Notes: generated from the letters alone by a model not told the origin. DNA of 64,000 nt from an uncultured Lachnospiraceae bacterium (GCA_910577835.1 CAJTOU010000009.1:1-64000); one strand, 5' to 3'; positions 1 through 9,273 are shown, numbered from the stretch's first letter. Made by a program: numbers and translations.

Positions 1-684
1 TTCGGCGGATATCCATGGTTTCATAAAAAAGAAATGTTTGAAAAAAAGAGCTTTCCATGGAGCCATGATATGTCTGCAAGAACCTGTCTGCTAAAAGATG
101 AATTTATAAATGAGATAGATGCACAAGGATATGCGCAGAAAGTATATAATGAATCTATTGCTGAAACACCTGCACTTGCGGGAGAAGATTCTTTTGAGGC
201 AAGGCGGAGAGAGATTTCATGGCTGAATATACGCTGGTTTATGATGACATTATTAAACAGAATGGACAGAACCAGTATGTATTCTGGTCTGGAAGCAAGG
301 GTACCTTATGCAGACCACCGGATTCTTGAATATGTATATAATATCCCATGGGAAATGAAGTGTCATGAAAATGTAACAAAAAGCCTGCTGATTGCTGCCG
401 GAAAAAATCTGCTGCCGAATGAAGTGCTTCACAGAAAAAAGAGTCCTTATCCAAAAACCTATGACCCGGAATATGAGTACCTTTTAAAATCAAGAATGTT
501 GGATATTTTATCTTCACCAAATGAGCCGATTCATTCAATTATAGATAAAGAAAAGGTAATTTCTTTTATGAATACGGATTCTGACTATGGAAGACCATGG
601 TATGGGCAGTTAATGGCAGGACCACAGATGATTGCGTATATGCTGCAAGTAAATTACTGGATGAAGAAATATGGGATAAAATAG
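1..684 (+). CDS. asnB: Asparagine synthetase (glutamine-hydrolysing), C-terminal part
   Basis: This is the 3' end of a gene that begins before the window; the frame is open from base 1, so the first visible ATG (34) is internal. The protein would convert aspartate, glutamine and ATP to asparagine in the cytoplasm. The visible 227 residues match the end of the synthetase domain: a start reading FGGYPWFHKKEMF, the stretch MDRTSMYSGLEARVPYADH, and RKKSPYPKT near the end. The N-terminal glutaminase domain is outside the window. The gene stops at 682-684 and is followed by a strong hairpin. Identification is confident from family motifs; the choice of asnB over other asparagine synthase paralogs is inferred. 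Confidence 0.85.
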   Translation, partial: FGGYPWFHKKEMFEKKSFPWSHDMSARTCLLKDEFINEIDAQGYAQKVYNESIAETPALAGEDSFEARRREISWLNIRWFMMTLLNRMDRTSMYSGLEARVPYADHRILEYVYNIPWEMKCHENVTKSLLIAAGKNLLPNEVLHRKKSPYPKTYDPEYEYLLKSRMLDILSSPNEPIHSIIDKEKVISFMNTDSDYGRPWYGQLMAGPQMIAYMLQVNYWMKKYGIK

Positions 685-715
685 AGCAGATTTCATTCAC
701 TAATAAACAAAATAT

Positions 716-757
716 TTAACAGGAGATATGAATAAATATTACCATATCTCCTGTTAA
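716..757. terminator. Bidirectional hairpin terminator between convergent genes
   Basis: Perfect 15-bp arms (716-730 and 743-757) enclose a 12-nt loop between the convergent asnB end and the small gene at 769. On the minus side the stem is followed by an AT-rich, T-containing tract, so it should at least stop the minus-strand transcript. The T tract is weak on the plus side. Confidence 0.65.
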
Positions 758-768
758 ACTAACAGCAG

Positions 769-1122
769 TTAAAACGGTGTCGGCTGATACTCGTTCCATT
801 GGGGCTGAAATCTATTCTCAAAGAACTCGGTAAAAATATCTATACATTCTTCCATGGAGCACATTTTATAAACCAGATGTATTCCATCTTCCTCATCAAC
901 TCCAAGTTCGACTACAATCTCATCTTCTTCATTGTTATAGCTTGTCTGAACATAACGCACCTTATTCTGTGCCTCTGGTGAAGTAAGTACAAGAAACTGG
1001 TCCGGGGTATAATAGACATCCTCCAGATAATCCTTTATTTCATCTACTCCAAACTTTTTCAGAGTTTGCTCCTGATTTTGCAGAGTATATCCATTCTGTT
1101 TTGGTATCTTTTCAAAAACCAT
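769..1122 (-). CDS. Small acidic protein of unknown function
   Basis: A 117-residue soluble acidic protein that I do not recognise. The frame extends to an ATG at 1140 overlapping the upstream DHH gene, but AAAGGAG lies just inside that extension, about 8 nt before the ATG at 1122, so the start MVFEKIPKQ is preferred. No membrane segment or cysteine motif is seen, and the sequence ends NEYQPTPF. It follows the DHH phosphoesterase gene by about 14 bases and is surely co-transcribed with it. A role linked to that enzyme is a guess from position only. Confidence 0.6.
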   Translation of the reverse strand: MVFEKIPKQNGYTLQNQEQTLKKFGVDEIKDYLEDVYYTPDQFLVLTSPEAQNKVRYVQTSYNNEEDEIVVELGVDEEDGIHLVYKMCSMEECIDIFTEFFENRFQPQWNEYQPTPF

Positions 1123-1136
1123 TCTGATGTCTCCTT

Positions 1137-2654
1137 TCATCCGCCTGATAATCTTTCATATTCTGTTTCATATTGATTTTTCTGCACAATAAAACAGTCC
1201 TTTTCGTTCCTCATATTTACCAGCAGATAATCTCCTGCTTTTCCTCTTTGACAATTTCCATTCTCTTTATCCCAGTGATTTCTTAATCTGAGATTCTTTG
1301 TAAGCCTTTTTGCATAATAACAGGCAGTTTTATTTGAAATGCAGGCAGTTCCCGCAGAAATAATGTCAAAATTCTCATTTGTCAGTGTATTAATAAGCTT
1401 TGGCATATATTCTGCTTCAAGTGAAAACGGAAAATCGGCATAATGATAACATCTTTCAAATTCCGTTTTGTCTATCGCATGAACATATCCATTTTTATTA
1501 ATCACAATATAGGTATCAAAGCTGATGTAAAAATTTAAATTTCCATCTATATGACGGATATAACATTCTGTTCCCTCCGGCATAATATCTGCCGGATTTA
1601 TAACAAGATGCAGATTGGAAAGCTGTCTGCAACGCTCCATATCCTGCGTGATAACAGGAGTTTTTGTGGTATCAAGAAATTCATAGCTGTCCATAAACTG
1701 TCCTGTTTTCATATAAATATAATTTTCTATGGAAGTATATTCACCAAGACTTTTTATTCTCTTTTTTTCAATAAATCCGCCTGCTTTGTTTGCATGACCT
1801 CCGCCGTTTCCGACTTTATCTGTTAGGAAAACAACAAGGTCCTCCGCTGTCACCCTCTCTCCGCAAGTACGCGCAGAAATACGATAGCCGTCGTTATCCT
1901 CCGCATATACAATACAGGTATCTACACTGTCAACCTGAATCAGAAGGTCGCTGACTACACCAAGCATATTTCTATCACAGGGATTGGAACGAATATAGGC
2001 AATGCGCTGTTCTGGATTATAATTATAACGAAGCAGTGCTACTGCTGCCGTTTCCAGCTCCGAAAGAGTAAAATTGGCATTGCGCATTTTGGTAAGAATA
2101 TTTTTATCAATCTCCAGCTCATCTACCATATCAAAATCATAGGGATGCTCCATTTCTCCAAATTCATTTGTATCCATAAACAACCCATAATATAAAGCGG
2201 TTGACAAATCCTTGTTTTTCTTTAAATCATAGCCGCAGTCTTCCAGACATTTATATATTAAAGTAGCACAGCTTCCATAGGCACTTCGAATATCTGAATA
2301 GTCTGTTGTATGACCTGCATTTAAATGATGGTCTAAAACTGCAATTTTTTTAGCGGGAAATCTGGTCACATTTCCCTCCCCATATTGACAGTCTACACAG
2401 ATAAGAAGCTCTGATTCAGGCATTTCACAGACATATTCTGCGGGAATATGAAGCTCCTCTATCATAATTTTTAAATTGCTTTTCATTTGGTTTGTTTTGC
2501 CGGAATAAATCATTCGGACATTTTTTCCAAGCTCTTTAAAATATGTATATACGCCAAAGGCAGAAGCTATGGCATCCGCATCAGGATTATCGTGACACTG
2601 GACTGTGATATTGTCATATTGCTGTAATTCTTCCAGAATATTTTTTCTTTGCAT
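1137..2654 (-). CDS. DHH-family phosphoesterase (NrnA-like) with C-terminal extension
   Basis: A 505-residue protein of the DHH/DHHA1 superfamily, whose members hydrolyse short oligonucleotides, cyclic dinucleotides or phosphoadenosine phosphate using two metal ions. Visible motifs are DNPDADAIAS near residue 22, VCVDCQ near 87, the DHH signature VLDHHLNAGH near 107, and the glycine-rich DHHA1 motif GNGGGHANKAGG near 283. NrnA proteins are about 310-340 residues, so the last 180 residues are extra. They end with GDYLLVNMRNEKDCFIV, which recalls small PGDYG-type domains (weak resemblance). Start ATG at 2654 has GGTGG upstream and a good promoter. The substrate is not determined from sequence. 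Confidence 0.8.
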   Translation of the reverse strand: MQRKNILEELQQYDNITVQCHDNPDADAIASAFGVYTYFKELGKNVRMIYSGKTNQMKSNLKIMIEELHIPAEYVCEMPESELLICVDCQYGEGNVTRFPAKKIAVLDHHLNAGHTTDYSDIRSAYGSCATLIYKCLEDCGYDLKKNKDLSTALYYGLFMDTNEFGEMEHPYDFDMVDELEIDKNILTKMRNANFTLSELETAAVALLRYNYNPEQRIAYIRSNPCDRNMLGVVSDLLIQVDSVDTCIVYAEDNDGYRISARTCGERVTAEDLVVFLTDKVGNGGGHANKAGGFIEKKRIKSLGEYTSIENYIYMKTGQFMDSYEFLDTTKTPVITQDMERCRQLSNLHLVINPADIMPEGTECYIRHIDGNLNFYISFDTYIVINKNGYVHAIDKTEFERCYHYADFPFSLEAEYMPKLINTLTNENFDIISAGTACISNKTACYYAKRLTKNLRLRNHWDKENGNCQRGKAGDYLLVNMRNEKDCFIVQKNQYETEYERLSGG

Positions 2655-2695
2655 CTTAATTTTACCACCGTTTTTCAGTTTTTGTATACAAGGTG

Positions 2696-2724
2696 ATTAT
2701 AACATATAAATTCCAGTAAGACAA
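2696..2724 (-). promoter_or_regulatory. Sigma-A type promoter of the DHH phosphoesterase gene
   Basis: On the minus strand, TTGTCT (2724-2719), a 17-bp spacer and a perfect TATAAT (2701-2696) lie about 42 bases upstream of the ATG at 2654. Confidence 0.6.
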
Positions 2725-2796
2725 CATATTTTGGTTATTCTCATAACTTGCTTTATTGTATGAAATTGAGAAAAACAGCGGACAGAATTTTGTTTT

Positions 2797-5130
2797 CTAT
2801 ATTACGAAAATATTTACTGAATGTGCCGGTATCTTAAGTACTGTTTCCTCTTCCTCCAATACAAAATCTTGAGTCTTTGGAGCTACTTTCTCTGGTTCTT
2901 TAAAGGAATTTTCATCGTCCAGCCGATATCCTGCCATTCTGATTAATTTTCCAGTCTTTTTCTTTCTTTCCATTCCATAAAGCCGGACCGTGGTTTCCTT
3001 TTCGGAATCTGAGAGATTAACTGCCTTTAAAATAACCGTTCCATCATTTTTTACACTTGCGGATGTATATAAAGGCTCCACAAGTACCGGTTTTAAGTCT
3101 ACGTTATGATACTGTACTCCATCTACAAAGGTCTGAATATTCCTTCCGTCTACTTTAAGCTCAAGCTTATACACCCGATTCTGTTCTACTGAAAATGTAT
3201 ACTGTGCCAGACAGGAACCTCTGCCCTTGACCACCTCTGTCACCGCCATATCAAGATTCTGCCATGCTCCAAGCTCCCAGAACATTCTGTTTTTCTCATC
3301 CTGTTTGTTAAACTCCAGAAAGAAACCACTTTTACCGGTTAATTCCTTTGCATTCATACGGATTGTATATTTGCCGGAATCTATCTCTGCCAGAACTACA
3401 TTTTTATTTTCTGCATTTACAAGCACATTATCAGGTCTGATTTCTTCTCCTGTTTCTTCATTCAAAATCACAATATCCGAGTATTCTACATCAGCATTTT
3501 TATAATCCAGAGCAATTTTTCCACCAAGTCGTGATTTTTCCGGCATAATATCCACAGGCTCTTCCTCAAAGCTTATCTTATTTTCCAGAAGATTGTCACC
3601 CTGATAATTCATAAACAGCTTCTGTACATAATAATTTGGCGTTCCATAAACCTGATGATTGTTATACCATATCATATCCGGTTTCCAGTTGACATAATCC
3701 ACATGACAAAGCATAGGCGCATAACAGGCAAGCGCAACCTTTCCGGCATTTCTTTCCAGCCCTGTCATATAACCAGCCTCAACCAATGCATTATACCATG
3801 TATTTCCCCATGTAGCATATTCTCCCAGAAAAACCTTTGTATCATCTTTCTTAAAATTATCATAGCGGTGCTGATTTGCAATAAACCATTCTGGTGACAT
3901 ATAATAATGCTCATCAATCAAATCAGAATGATTTTCCCTTGCAGATTTCCAGCCTCTTTCATATTCTCCTCCTGCCGCAAACGGGCTTGCTGTATTAATA
4001 ATTTTAATATCAGGATATTTTTCCTTAATTGCCTTATGAAATAATGGGTATCTCTCGAAAAACGGTTCACAGACTTCCTCATTTCCAATCCCAATATATT
4101 CAAGTCCAAAAGGTTTTTCATGTCCGAGGGATGCACGGATGCCTCCCCATTTCGTAGAACTGCTGCCATTTGCAAACTCGATTAAATCCAGTGCATCGTC
4201 AACCCACTCCTGCATTTCATCCATTGGAACAATTCTCTGATGATGAGGGTCATAACCGCCCGGAAGTACTGGTATCGGCTTTGCACCTATTTCCTCACAA
4301 AAACAGAAATATTCATAATATCCCAGTCCAAGCGTCTGGTTATAGCCCCAATTGCTTCTTCTTGCAGGTCTTGATTCAAGAGGACCAATTGTATTTTTCC
4401 AACGGTACATGGAATCTCTGTCCTCAGAATTTAAAGAGCCGTCATGAACCAGACAACCGCCCGGAAAACGCATAAATTTCGGCTTCATATCCGCTATCAG
4501 ACTGGCAATATCATTTCTCATACCATTTTTTTTATTTTGAAAGGTATCTGATGGAAATAATGAGATAAAATCAAGAAATATTCTGCCTTCTCCCTCGGCA
4601 GTCATACATAATCTTGCTTCAAAATCCTCTGTCTCCGGCTCAAAACAAAGCTCATATTTTGTCCACTCATTGGTGAGTGCCACAGATTGCTCCTCATAAA
4701 TATCTCCGGCTTTGCTTTTTAAAGATACTTTAATGCCTTTTTCCATATCCTTATCCCGCTTTGCATAGCAGGAAAAGTGATATTTTATCCCCTGCTTTAA
4801 CGGAATACCGCTTCCAAATCCAAGATTCATGATTCCGGCCTGTTTTGCTGGATTTTTCAGCTCCATTACGAAATAATGAGGATTTTTCTGATTGACAGGA
4901 TTTGTATCTTCAATAGAAAAAACTGCATTTTCTTCCGAAATTTTTTCCCATGCCGTGAAACTGTGATAGTTTCTGTTGTCGATTGGTGAAAATTCAAACG
5001 AGCGGTTTTGTATGAATTCCGCATATAAGCCGCCGTCGGCTGCGTGATTCAGGTCTTCAAAAAAGATACCGAACATATCACCTATATCTTCTGTTTTGTT
5101 ATCTGTCCAGATTTCCCATTTACTGCTCAT
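2797..5130 (-). CDS. Intracellular GH51 alpha-L-arabinofuranosidase
   Basis: A 777-residue glycoside hydrolase of family 51, which removes terminal alpha-L-arabinofuranosyl units from arabinan or arabinoxylan fragments by a retaining mechanism. The start has the family opening DMFGIFFEDLNHAADGGLYAE. A carbohydrate-binding-like beta domain covers roughly residues 60-190. The (beta/alpha)8 core holds FMRFPGGC near 220, the acid/base Glu351 in GIGNEE and the nucleophile Glu437 in LGEYATWG. A C-terminal beta region follows. There is no signal peptide, so it should act on imported oligosaccharides. RBS GGAGGT precedes the ATG. It is a paralog of the lipoprotein at 9274. The promoter region has a duplicated -10 element. 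Confidence 0.92.
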   Translation of the reverse strand: MSSKWEIWTDNKTEDIGDMFGIFFEDLNHAADGGLYAEFIQNRSFEFSPIDNRNYHSFTAWEKISEENAVFSIEDTNPVNQKNPHYFVMELKNPAKQAGIMNLGFGSGIPLKQGIKYHFSCYAKRDKDMEKGIKVSLKSKAGDIYEEQSVALTNEWTKYELCFEPETEDFEARLCMTAEGEGRIFLDFISLFPSDTFQNKKNGMRNDIASLIADMKPKFMRFPGGCLVHDGSLNSEDRDSMYRWKNTIGPLESRPARRSNWGYNQTLGLGYYEYFCFCEEIGAKPIPVLPGGYDPHHQRIVPMDEMQEWVDDALDLIEFANGSSSTKWGGIRASLGHEKPFGLEYIGIGNEEVCEPFFERYPLFHKAIKEKYPDIKIINTASPFAAGGEYERGWKSARENHSDLIDEHYYMSPEWFIANQHRYDNFKKDDTKVFLGEYATWGNTWYNALVEAGYMTGLERNAGKVALACYAPMLCHVDYVNWKPDMIWYNNHQVYGTPNYYVQKLFMNYQGDNLLENKISFEEEPVDIMPEKSRLGGKIALDYKNADVEYSDIVILNEETGEEIRPDNVLVNAENKNVVLAEIDSGKYTIRMNAKELTGKSGFFLEFNKQDEKNRMFWELGAWQNLDMAVTEVVKGRGSCLAQYTFSVEQNRVYKLELKVDGRNIQTFVDGVQYHNVDLKPVLVEPLYTSASVKNDGTVILKAVNLSDSEKETTVRLYGMERKKKTGKLIRMAGYRLDDENSFKEPEKVAPKTQDFVLEEEETVLKIPAHSVNIFVI

Positions 5131-5166
5131 AAAATTACCTCCTGATTTGTTTGGAATAGTATATAT

Positions 5167-5240
5167 TTTGACGACATTATACTACAATGAAGCACGCGGA
5201 TGCGTGCGCTGGTCATCAAACTTCGTTTGACGACATTATA
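5167..5240 (-). promoter_or_regulatory. Duplicated -10 region with two hairpins upstream of GH51 gene
   Basis: A 15-bp perfect direct repeat (5167-5181 and 5226-5240), reading TATAATGTCGTCAAA on the minus strand, places two perfect TATAAT boxes 59 bp apart upstream of the arabinofuranosidase gene. Between them lie two small hairpins, with arms 5192-5197/5202-5207 and 5216-5221/5225-5230. No convincing -35 box is seen for either. It may be two promoters, or an insertion with target duplication. The upstream flavin oxidoreductase gene ends at 5314. Confidence 0.4.
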
Positions 5241-5313
5241 TCACCAATCAGAAAAATTTTACAGCGTTTCTTTTCTTTCTTTTAAAATTTTATATTTGTG
5301 TTCTTTTATCACC

Positions 5314-6396
5314 CTATCCACACAGCTCCTGCATAAGTTCGTGTACCGACATCATCTTATTTATCCGTCCCACATTGGCGCCGCAAAAAACAAGCCCGTT
5401 GTCTATATCTCCCTTTACCGCATCTGTCAGGGCTTTTGTAATACAATATGGCACTTCTGCCGGATTGCACTTTTCCAGACACTGATAGCACTTTTTAATT
5501 GTCTGTCTTGTCGTCTCCAGACTTTCAATAAATTTATTGCGAAGAGCACGCCCTGGCATGCCCACAGGACTTTGGACAATCTCAATATCTTCAGGCTTTG
5601 CATTTATATATGCCTGTTTATACTCTGGCGCTGCATCGCACTCATACGTAGCCACAAAGCGGCTGGCAATCTGAACCGCATCCGCTCCCAGTGATAGCAC
5701 ATGCTCAATATCCTGTTTATCATAAATTCCACCTGCTACTGCTACTGGAATTTTACACTGATATCTGTCCTCATATTCCTTTTTGCAGGCAATGATTTTC
5801 TTTATTTCTTCCTCATAATTCAAATGTTCCATATCAGAAAGCTGTTCTCTGGAAAATCCCAGATGCCCTCCTGCTTTGGGACCTTCTATTACAAGCAAAT
5901 CCGCTGTTTGATTATATTTTTTTGACCACATTTTCAATATGATTCTCGCTGCTTTTTCGGAAGAAACAATAGGCGCAAGCGCAGGAACATCCTCCTCTTT
6001 GCAGTGAAACTCTCCCGCTGCCTCTTTTACAATATCCGGCAAATCTACTGGAAGGCCCGCACCGCAGATAATCACATCCGCTCCGGCCTTCACTGCAGCC
6101 TTTACATGTTCTTTATAATGCTTTAATGCCACCATAATATTGACGCCTACAAGACCGGCTCCCTTTGCAATTTCCTTGGCTCTTCTTATATGCCTTTCAA
6201 TTGCCCGAAGGTTACATTCTGCCTGATTGTTTTCAAATCCTTCCTCGTCATATCCAATTTGAGCAGTAGAAATAATACCTACTCCCTTTTCTGATGCCAC
6301 TGCTCCCGCCAGAGAGGAACGACTGATGCCAACGCCCATTCCTCCCTGAATAACCGGATATTCTGCTGTCTTATTTTTAATGATAAGTTTATTCAT
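5314..6396 (-). CDS. NAD(P)H-dependent flavin oxidoreductase (nitronate monooxygenase family)
   Basis: A 360-residue FMN-binding TIM-barrel protein of the nitronate monooxygenase / FabK-like group. Visible features are the N-terminal VIQGGMGVGIS flavin-site motif, VGVNIMVAL, the glycine-rich IEGPKAGGHLG near the middle, and VAVAGGIYDKQDI followed by LGADAVQIASRF, which form the phosphate-binding part. The C-terminal CYQCLEKCNP cysteine cluster is common in the clostridial subgroup. A GTG 12 bases upstream (6408) overlaps the RBS AAGGAG, so the ATG at 6396 is chosen. The physiological substrate, nitronate or another electron acceptor, cannot be told from sequence. FabK itself is less likely because no fatty acid genes are nearby. 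Confidence 0.82.
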   Translation of the reverse strand: MNKLIIKNKTAEYPVIQGGMGVGISRSSLAGAVASEKGVGIISTAQIGYDEEGFENNQAECNLRAIERHIRRAKEIAKGAGLVGVNIMVALKHYKEHVKAAVKAGADVIICGAGLPVDLPDIVKEAAGEFHCKEEDVPALAPIVSSEKAARIILKMWSKKYNQTADLLVIEGPKAGGHLGFSREQLSDMEHLNYEEEIKKIIACKKEYEDRYQCKIPVAVAGGIYDKQDIEHVLSLGADAVQIASRFVATYECDAAPEYKQAYINAKPEDIEIVQSPVGMPGRALRNKFIESLETTRQTIKKCYQCLEKCNPAEVPYCITKALTDAVKGDIDNGLVFCGANVGRINKMMSVHELMQELCG

Positions 6397-6706
6397 TGTC
6401 TGTTTCACTCCTTATACTAGAAAGCATTTATATACTTTAGACCGCCAAACTGTTTGTGGCGGTTCAATATCTGTGCCGGATATTAGTATAAGCAATACCG
6501 TTTGTCATGTCAAGATATTATAGTAATATTTTACAGATTATAAAGATATAATTATTACTATATATAGTTTTAAATACTATATTGAAGTTGTTGGTTTGAT
6601 TATCTCCATGCCTTGTCTATCTTTATACATTTGTAAAGTCCAACCCGATTTTTTTCAAATTTCTTTCCGCGCTATATGCAATTCCTGTAATGCTTTGTAT
6701 GCAACA
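6397..6706. other. Intergenic stretch with one hairpin, very AT-rich
   Basis: A 310-base stretch without a supported gene. A hairpin with 7-bp arms (6441-6447 and 6457-6463) sits 45-67 bases upstream of the flavin oxidoreductase start and may terminate the upstream minus-strand membrane-protein gene or lie in the leader. The rest, around 6530-6590, is very AT-rich. A short minus-strand stretch just after the stop at 6707 looks mildly coding but has no start or clear homology. Confidence 0.5.
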
Positions 6707-7279
6707 TTATTGCTTTTTATGAACAAGCCTGTTCAGAACAAAAAGGCTCAAAGCAAGCAGAGAAACAAAAATGTACAATATAAATCCTGTGATTATTGCA
6801 TAAAAAAATGTAAGTTCTTCAGGTTCAACAAAACCATAAACAAATTCTCCCGTAAACCGACAGCGTATGTAGTCAAACAAAAAGTATACCATTATCATTA
6901 TCGGTGCTGTTAGAACAAACCTCATTTTACGCCTTTGCTCATTGATAAAAAGCATATAACAGGATATAAAAACAATCGGATTGATGACATGCATAAAGAA
7001 AAATGCACCTTTGAAATTGAACTTATATACTCCAGTTAAACTTCCCATACAAACAAGGAATACCATAAGTATACTTACAGTAACATTCAGATAAAATGTA
7101 CTCAAAAAATTTTTCTTTTTTGTGATATTAAATATTCCATCTGCAAGCAAAAGCAATCCACCAATCGTATTTGATATACAAGTTAATTCAACTAAATATT
7201 CCGGTTGAGGAATGTAGCCGATTAAAACACATACAATCATTACCACTCCCACTATAATTTTAACTATATTTCTAATCAT
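6707..7279 (-). CDS. Small multi-span membrane protein (Pr6Pr-like)
   Basis: A 190-residue hydrophobic protein with about six membrane helices: approximately residues 7-24, 35-50, 62-82, 92-110, 120-140 and 160-182. The segment FFFMHVINPIVFISCYMLF resembles the histidine-containing helix of Pr6Pr / FAR-17a-AIG1-like membrane proteins, in which a conserved H-x-V-x-P pattern is usual. Function in these bacterial members is unknown. It is followed after about 60 bases by another small membrane protein in the same direction, suggesting a two-gene transcription unit. The family assignment rests on one motif and overall topology. Confidence 0.55.
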   Translation of the reverse strand: MIRNIVKIIVGVVMIVCVLIGYIPQPEYLVELTCISNTIGGLLLLADGIFNITKKKNFLSTFYLNVTVSILMVFLVCMGSLTGVYKFNFKGAFFFMHVINPIVFISCYMLFINEQRRKMRFVLTAPIMIMVYFLFDYIRCRFTGEFVYGFVEPEELTFFYAIITGFILYIFVSLLALSLFVLNRLVHKKQ

Positions 7280-7340
7280 CTGATTTTACCCTCCAAAACT
7301 CCCAATTTTACGCTCTAAACAACTTCAAGACAAACAGGAA

Positions 7341-7751
7341 TTATATATTTTTAAAGAGCTTTATTCTTTTTTCCTTACGAATACTAATAATGGTGTTGAC
7401 AATACATAGCAGTATAAAAAGGCTCGTAAAATTAATCCAAATATCTCTATATGCTGTTTTCGCCAATTCCTCCCTTAGTCCACTAAACCAGACATATCCA
7501 AATGCTGATAATTGCGATGGCACATATGCAATAATATATCTAAAAATCAAAGGTTTAACGGGCAAATCAGTACATAGCTCAAATGCTGCAATACCAATCA
7601 AAAGAATAATGGCCCTGTCTAATTCGTGCCAATTACCGCTTGGGTCTTCATAAATACCATTACCAAGATATAAAACACTATTTAACAATGTTATTACAGT
7701 ATATATTATCGAATAAACCGACACTATACCTATCCATTTTTTCTTATTCAT
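7341..7751 (-). CDS. Small membrane protein of unknown function (DUF6608-like)
   Basis: A 136-residue protein with about four hydrophobic segments (roughly 8-28, 46-62, 68-90 and 103-123). The stretch between the first two contains DPSGNWHELDRA, a pattern I associate with a small uncharacterised Firmicutes membrane family (DUF6608-like), from memory only. The C-terminus is basic (RKEKRIKLF) and should be cytoplasmic. It is encoded just upstream of the 6707 membrane protein with 61 bases between. Nothing in the sequence indicates a substrate or partner. Confidence 0.55.
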   Translation of the reverse strand: MNKKKWIGIVSVYSIIYTVITLLNSVLYLGNGIYEDPSGNWHELDRAIILLIGIAAFELCTDLPVKPLIFRYIIAYVPSQLSAFGYVWFSGLREELAKTAYRDIWINFTSLFILLCIVNTIISIRKEKRIKLFKNI

Positions 7752-8234
7752 TTTTTTCCTCCAATCCCAACGTTTCGTCCTGTTTCATTTTCAAACAGAT
7801 ACCAATTTATCGCTGGTGTTATTATGTTTGATTGTCATTCTTCGGAAACAGACCTGTATCTCATGCCTAAAACTATTAAATAATAACTGCGGGTTTTTAC
7901 CTTTTTTGGCATATCATATCCTTTCCTCTCTAATTTAAATTAATTGTTTTGAAACATATGTATTAAAACGATTGTTTTAATTATATGCAAAATAAATGTC
8001 TGTGTCAATAGATTTAAAAGAAAAATTTCAAATTTCTTTGTCTCTATTGTCCTTTCAAGGCTTGAAATACGGTTTTCTATTTCTTTTTTGGGTAACAAAG
8101 CAGCGGTAAATCTATTATGCAGATTTACCGCTGCTTTGTTAGTGCCTGTTATCATTCTTTTTATATTTTTTGATTTGTTGTATATTTATGTGATAATAAT
8201 ATATTTTCCACCCAAGCAGTAATTACTTTATTAT
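7752..8234. other. Gene-free stretch containing a large palindrome
   Basis: 483 bases between a membrane protein gene and the araC-type gene. The only strong structure is the 21-bp inverted repeat at 8093-8141. An open frame of 71 codons on the minus strand (7940-8155) runs through this palindrome and has no convincing RBS, so it is not accepted. Confidence 0.6.
8093..8141. repeat. Perfect 21-bp inverted repeat
   Basis: Arms 8093-8113 and 8121-8141 pair perfectly around a 7-nt loop. It lies about 95 bases past the stop of the AraC-type gene. Neither side has a convincing T run: minus reads CCCAAAAAAG after the stem, plus has a T-rich tract only after 15 bases. It could be a terminator, an mRNA stabiliser or a remnant of a small mobile palindrome. 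Confidence 0.6.
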
Positions 8235-9014
8235 CTAACACTGCCTGTACTTTCGCGGTGAACACCCTTTTATTTTCTTAAACTGTCTTGAAAAATGCTC
8301 CTGATTTTCATATCCGCAGCTTCTTGCAATCTCCAATACAGATTCATCTGTTTCGAGCAAAAGCCTTGCTGCATGTTCCACTCTTCCTTTAATCACATCC
8401 TGATTAAACGACACTCCAAAAAACGCCTTGTAAATATGCTGAAAATAAGAAGTGCTGATATTCAGTTTTTTGGCGGTTTCCCAAGCATTGTCTGGAACAT
8501 ATGCATAATTCAATATATCCCTTCTGATTTTTGTCAGCTCCTTCATATATTTATTGACTGCTACTCCTCCATTTACCGTCAGCTTATACAAATCGCTGAA
8601 TTTATAAAATAATACGCTTGCTTTTTTGTCCATAATAATTTCATGCTGTTCTCCGGTATTGAAATATTCAACATATAAATCTCCAATCATATTTGTCACC
8701 GCCTTGCTGTCTACAAGCTTCATAGGTGTATCAAAAGGAATATCCAGCTTTTCAAAAAAATTATTATAAAAATCAAATTCCAGATGTATCCAGTCGTTGA
8801 CGAAATCTCCCCCCATACTTCGATATACCTGCGGTTCTCCCTTTTTATACAGCAAAAAAGTATCTTCCGGAATCTGTCTGTATCTCCCGCCAAGCATAAC
8901 CTCGGCAGGACACCGGAAGTAAATAAACAGATAATTTCCGTTACCTTCCAGCCGATTTACATCTATACCTCCAAAATTTGTAAAATGAAACCCCATTTGT
9001 GTTACATGAATCAT
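8235..9014 (-). CDS. AraC family transcriptional regulator
   Basis: A 259-residue regulator. The N-terminal 150 residues form a cupin-like sensing domain typical of sugar-responsive AraC proteins. The C-terminal ~100 residues hold two helix-turn-helix motifs: the first around NISTSYFQHIYKAFFG, the second ending with CGYENQEHFSRQFKKIKG and SPRKYR, the AraC family signature. It is transcribed divergently from the secreted GH51 arabinofuranosidase with 259 bases between the starts, so it most likely controls that gene in response to arabinose-containing oligosaccharides (inference from position). Start ATG at 9014 has GGTGGAAG upstream. Confidence 0.88.
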   Translation of the reverse strand: MIHVTQMGFHFTNFGGIDVNRLEGNGNYLFIYFRCPAEVMLGGRYRQIPEDTFLLYKKGEPQVYRSMGGDFVNDWIHLEFDFYNNFFEKLDIPFDTPMKLVDSKAVTNMIGDLYVEYFNTGEQHEIIMDKKASVLFYKFSDLYKLTVNGGVAVNKYMKELTKIRRDILNYAYVPDNAWETAKKLNISTSYFQHIYKAFFGVSFNQDVIKGRVEHAARLLLETDESVLEIARSCGYENQEHFSRQFKKIKGCSPRKYRQC

Positions 9015-9273
9015 AGGTTTACTTCCACCATCATTTCCTAATTATTATTTTTAATTATTTTAATATTTCTAAATTTTTCTTAAACCAAGCGAAATCATAG
9101 CTAAAAAAATCATATTTTAAGCTACTATCATCATAGACTTATCTTTTTAAATTCATTATAATAAATATTGTAACCACGAAAGTACAAGAGCTTGTTTCTC
9201 ATTATCAAGCACATGTCTTTTTAACACTATTATAGCAAAAAAAATCAGAAAAGCAACTTATAGGAGGAATTTT

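Noticed and set aside
5200-5694. 164-codon plus-strand frame opposite the flavin oxidoreductase
   Set aside because: It is antisense to a well-supported gene, has no RBS and no domain; treated as a shadow frame.
7940-8155. 71-codon minus-strand frame
   Set aside because: It runs through the 21-bp palindrome, has no RBS and no recognisable domain; the coding appearance comes from the repeat.
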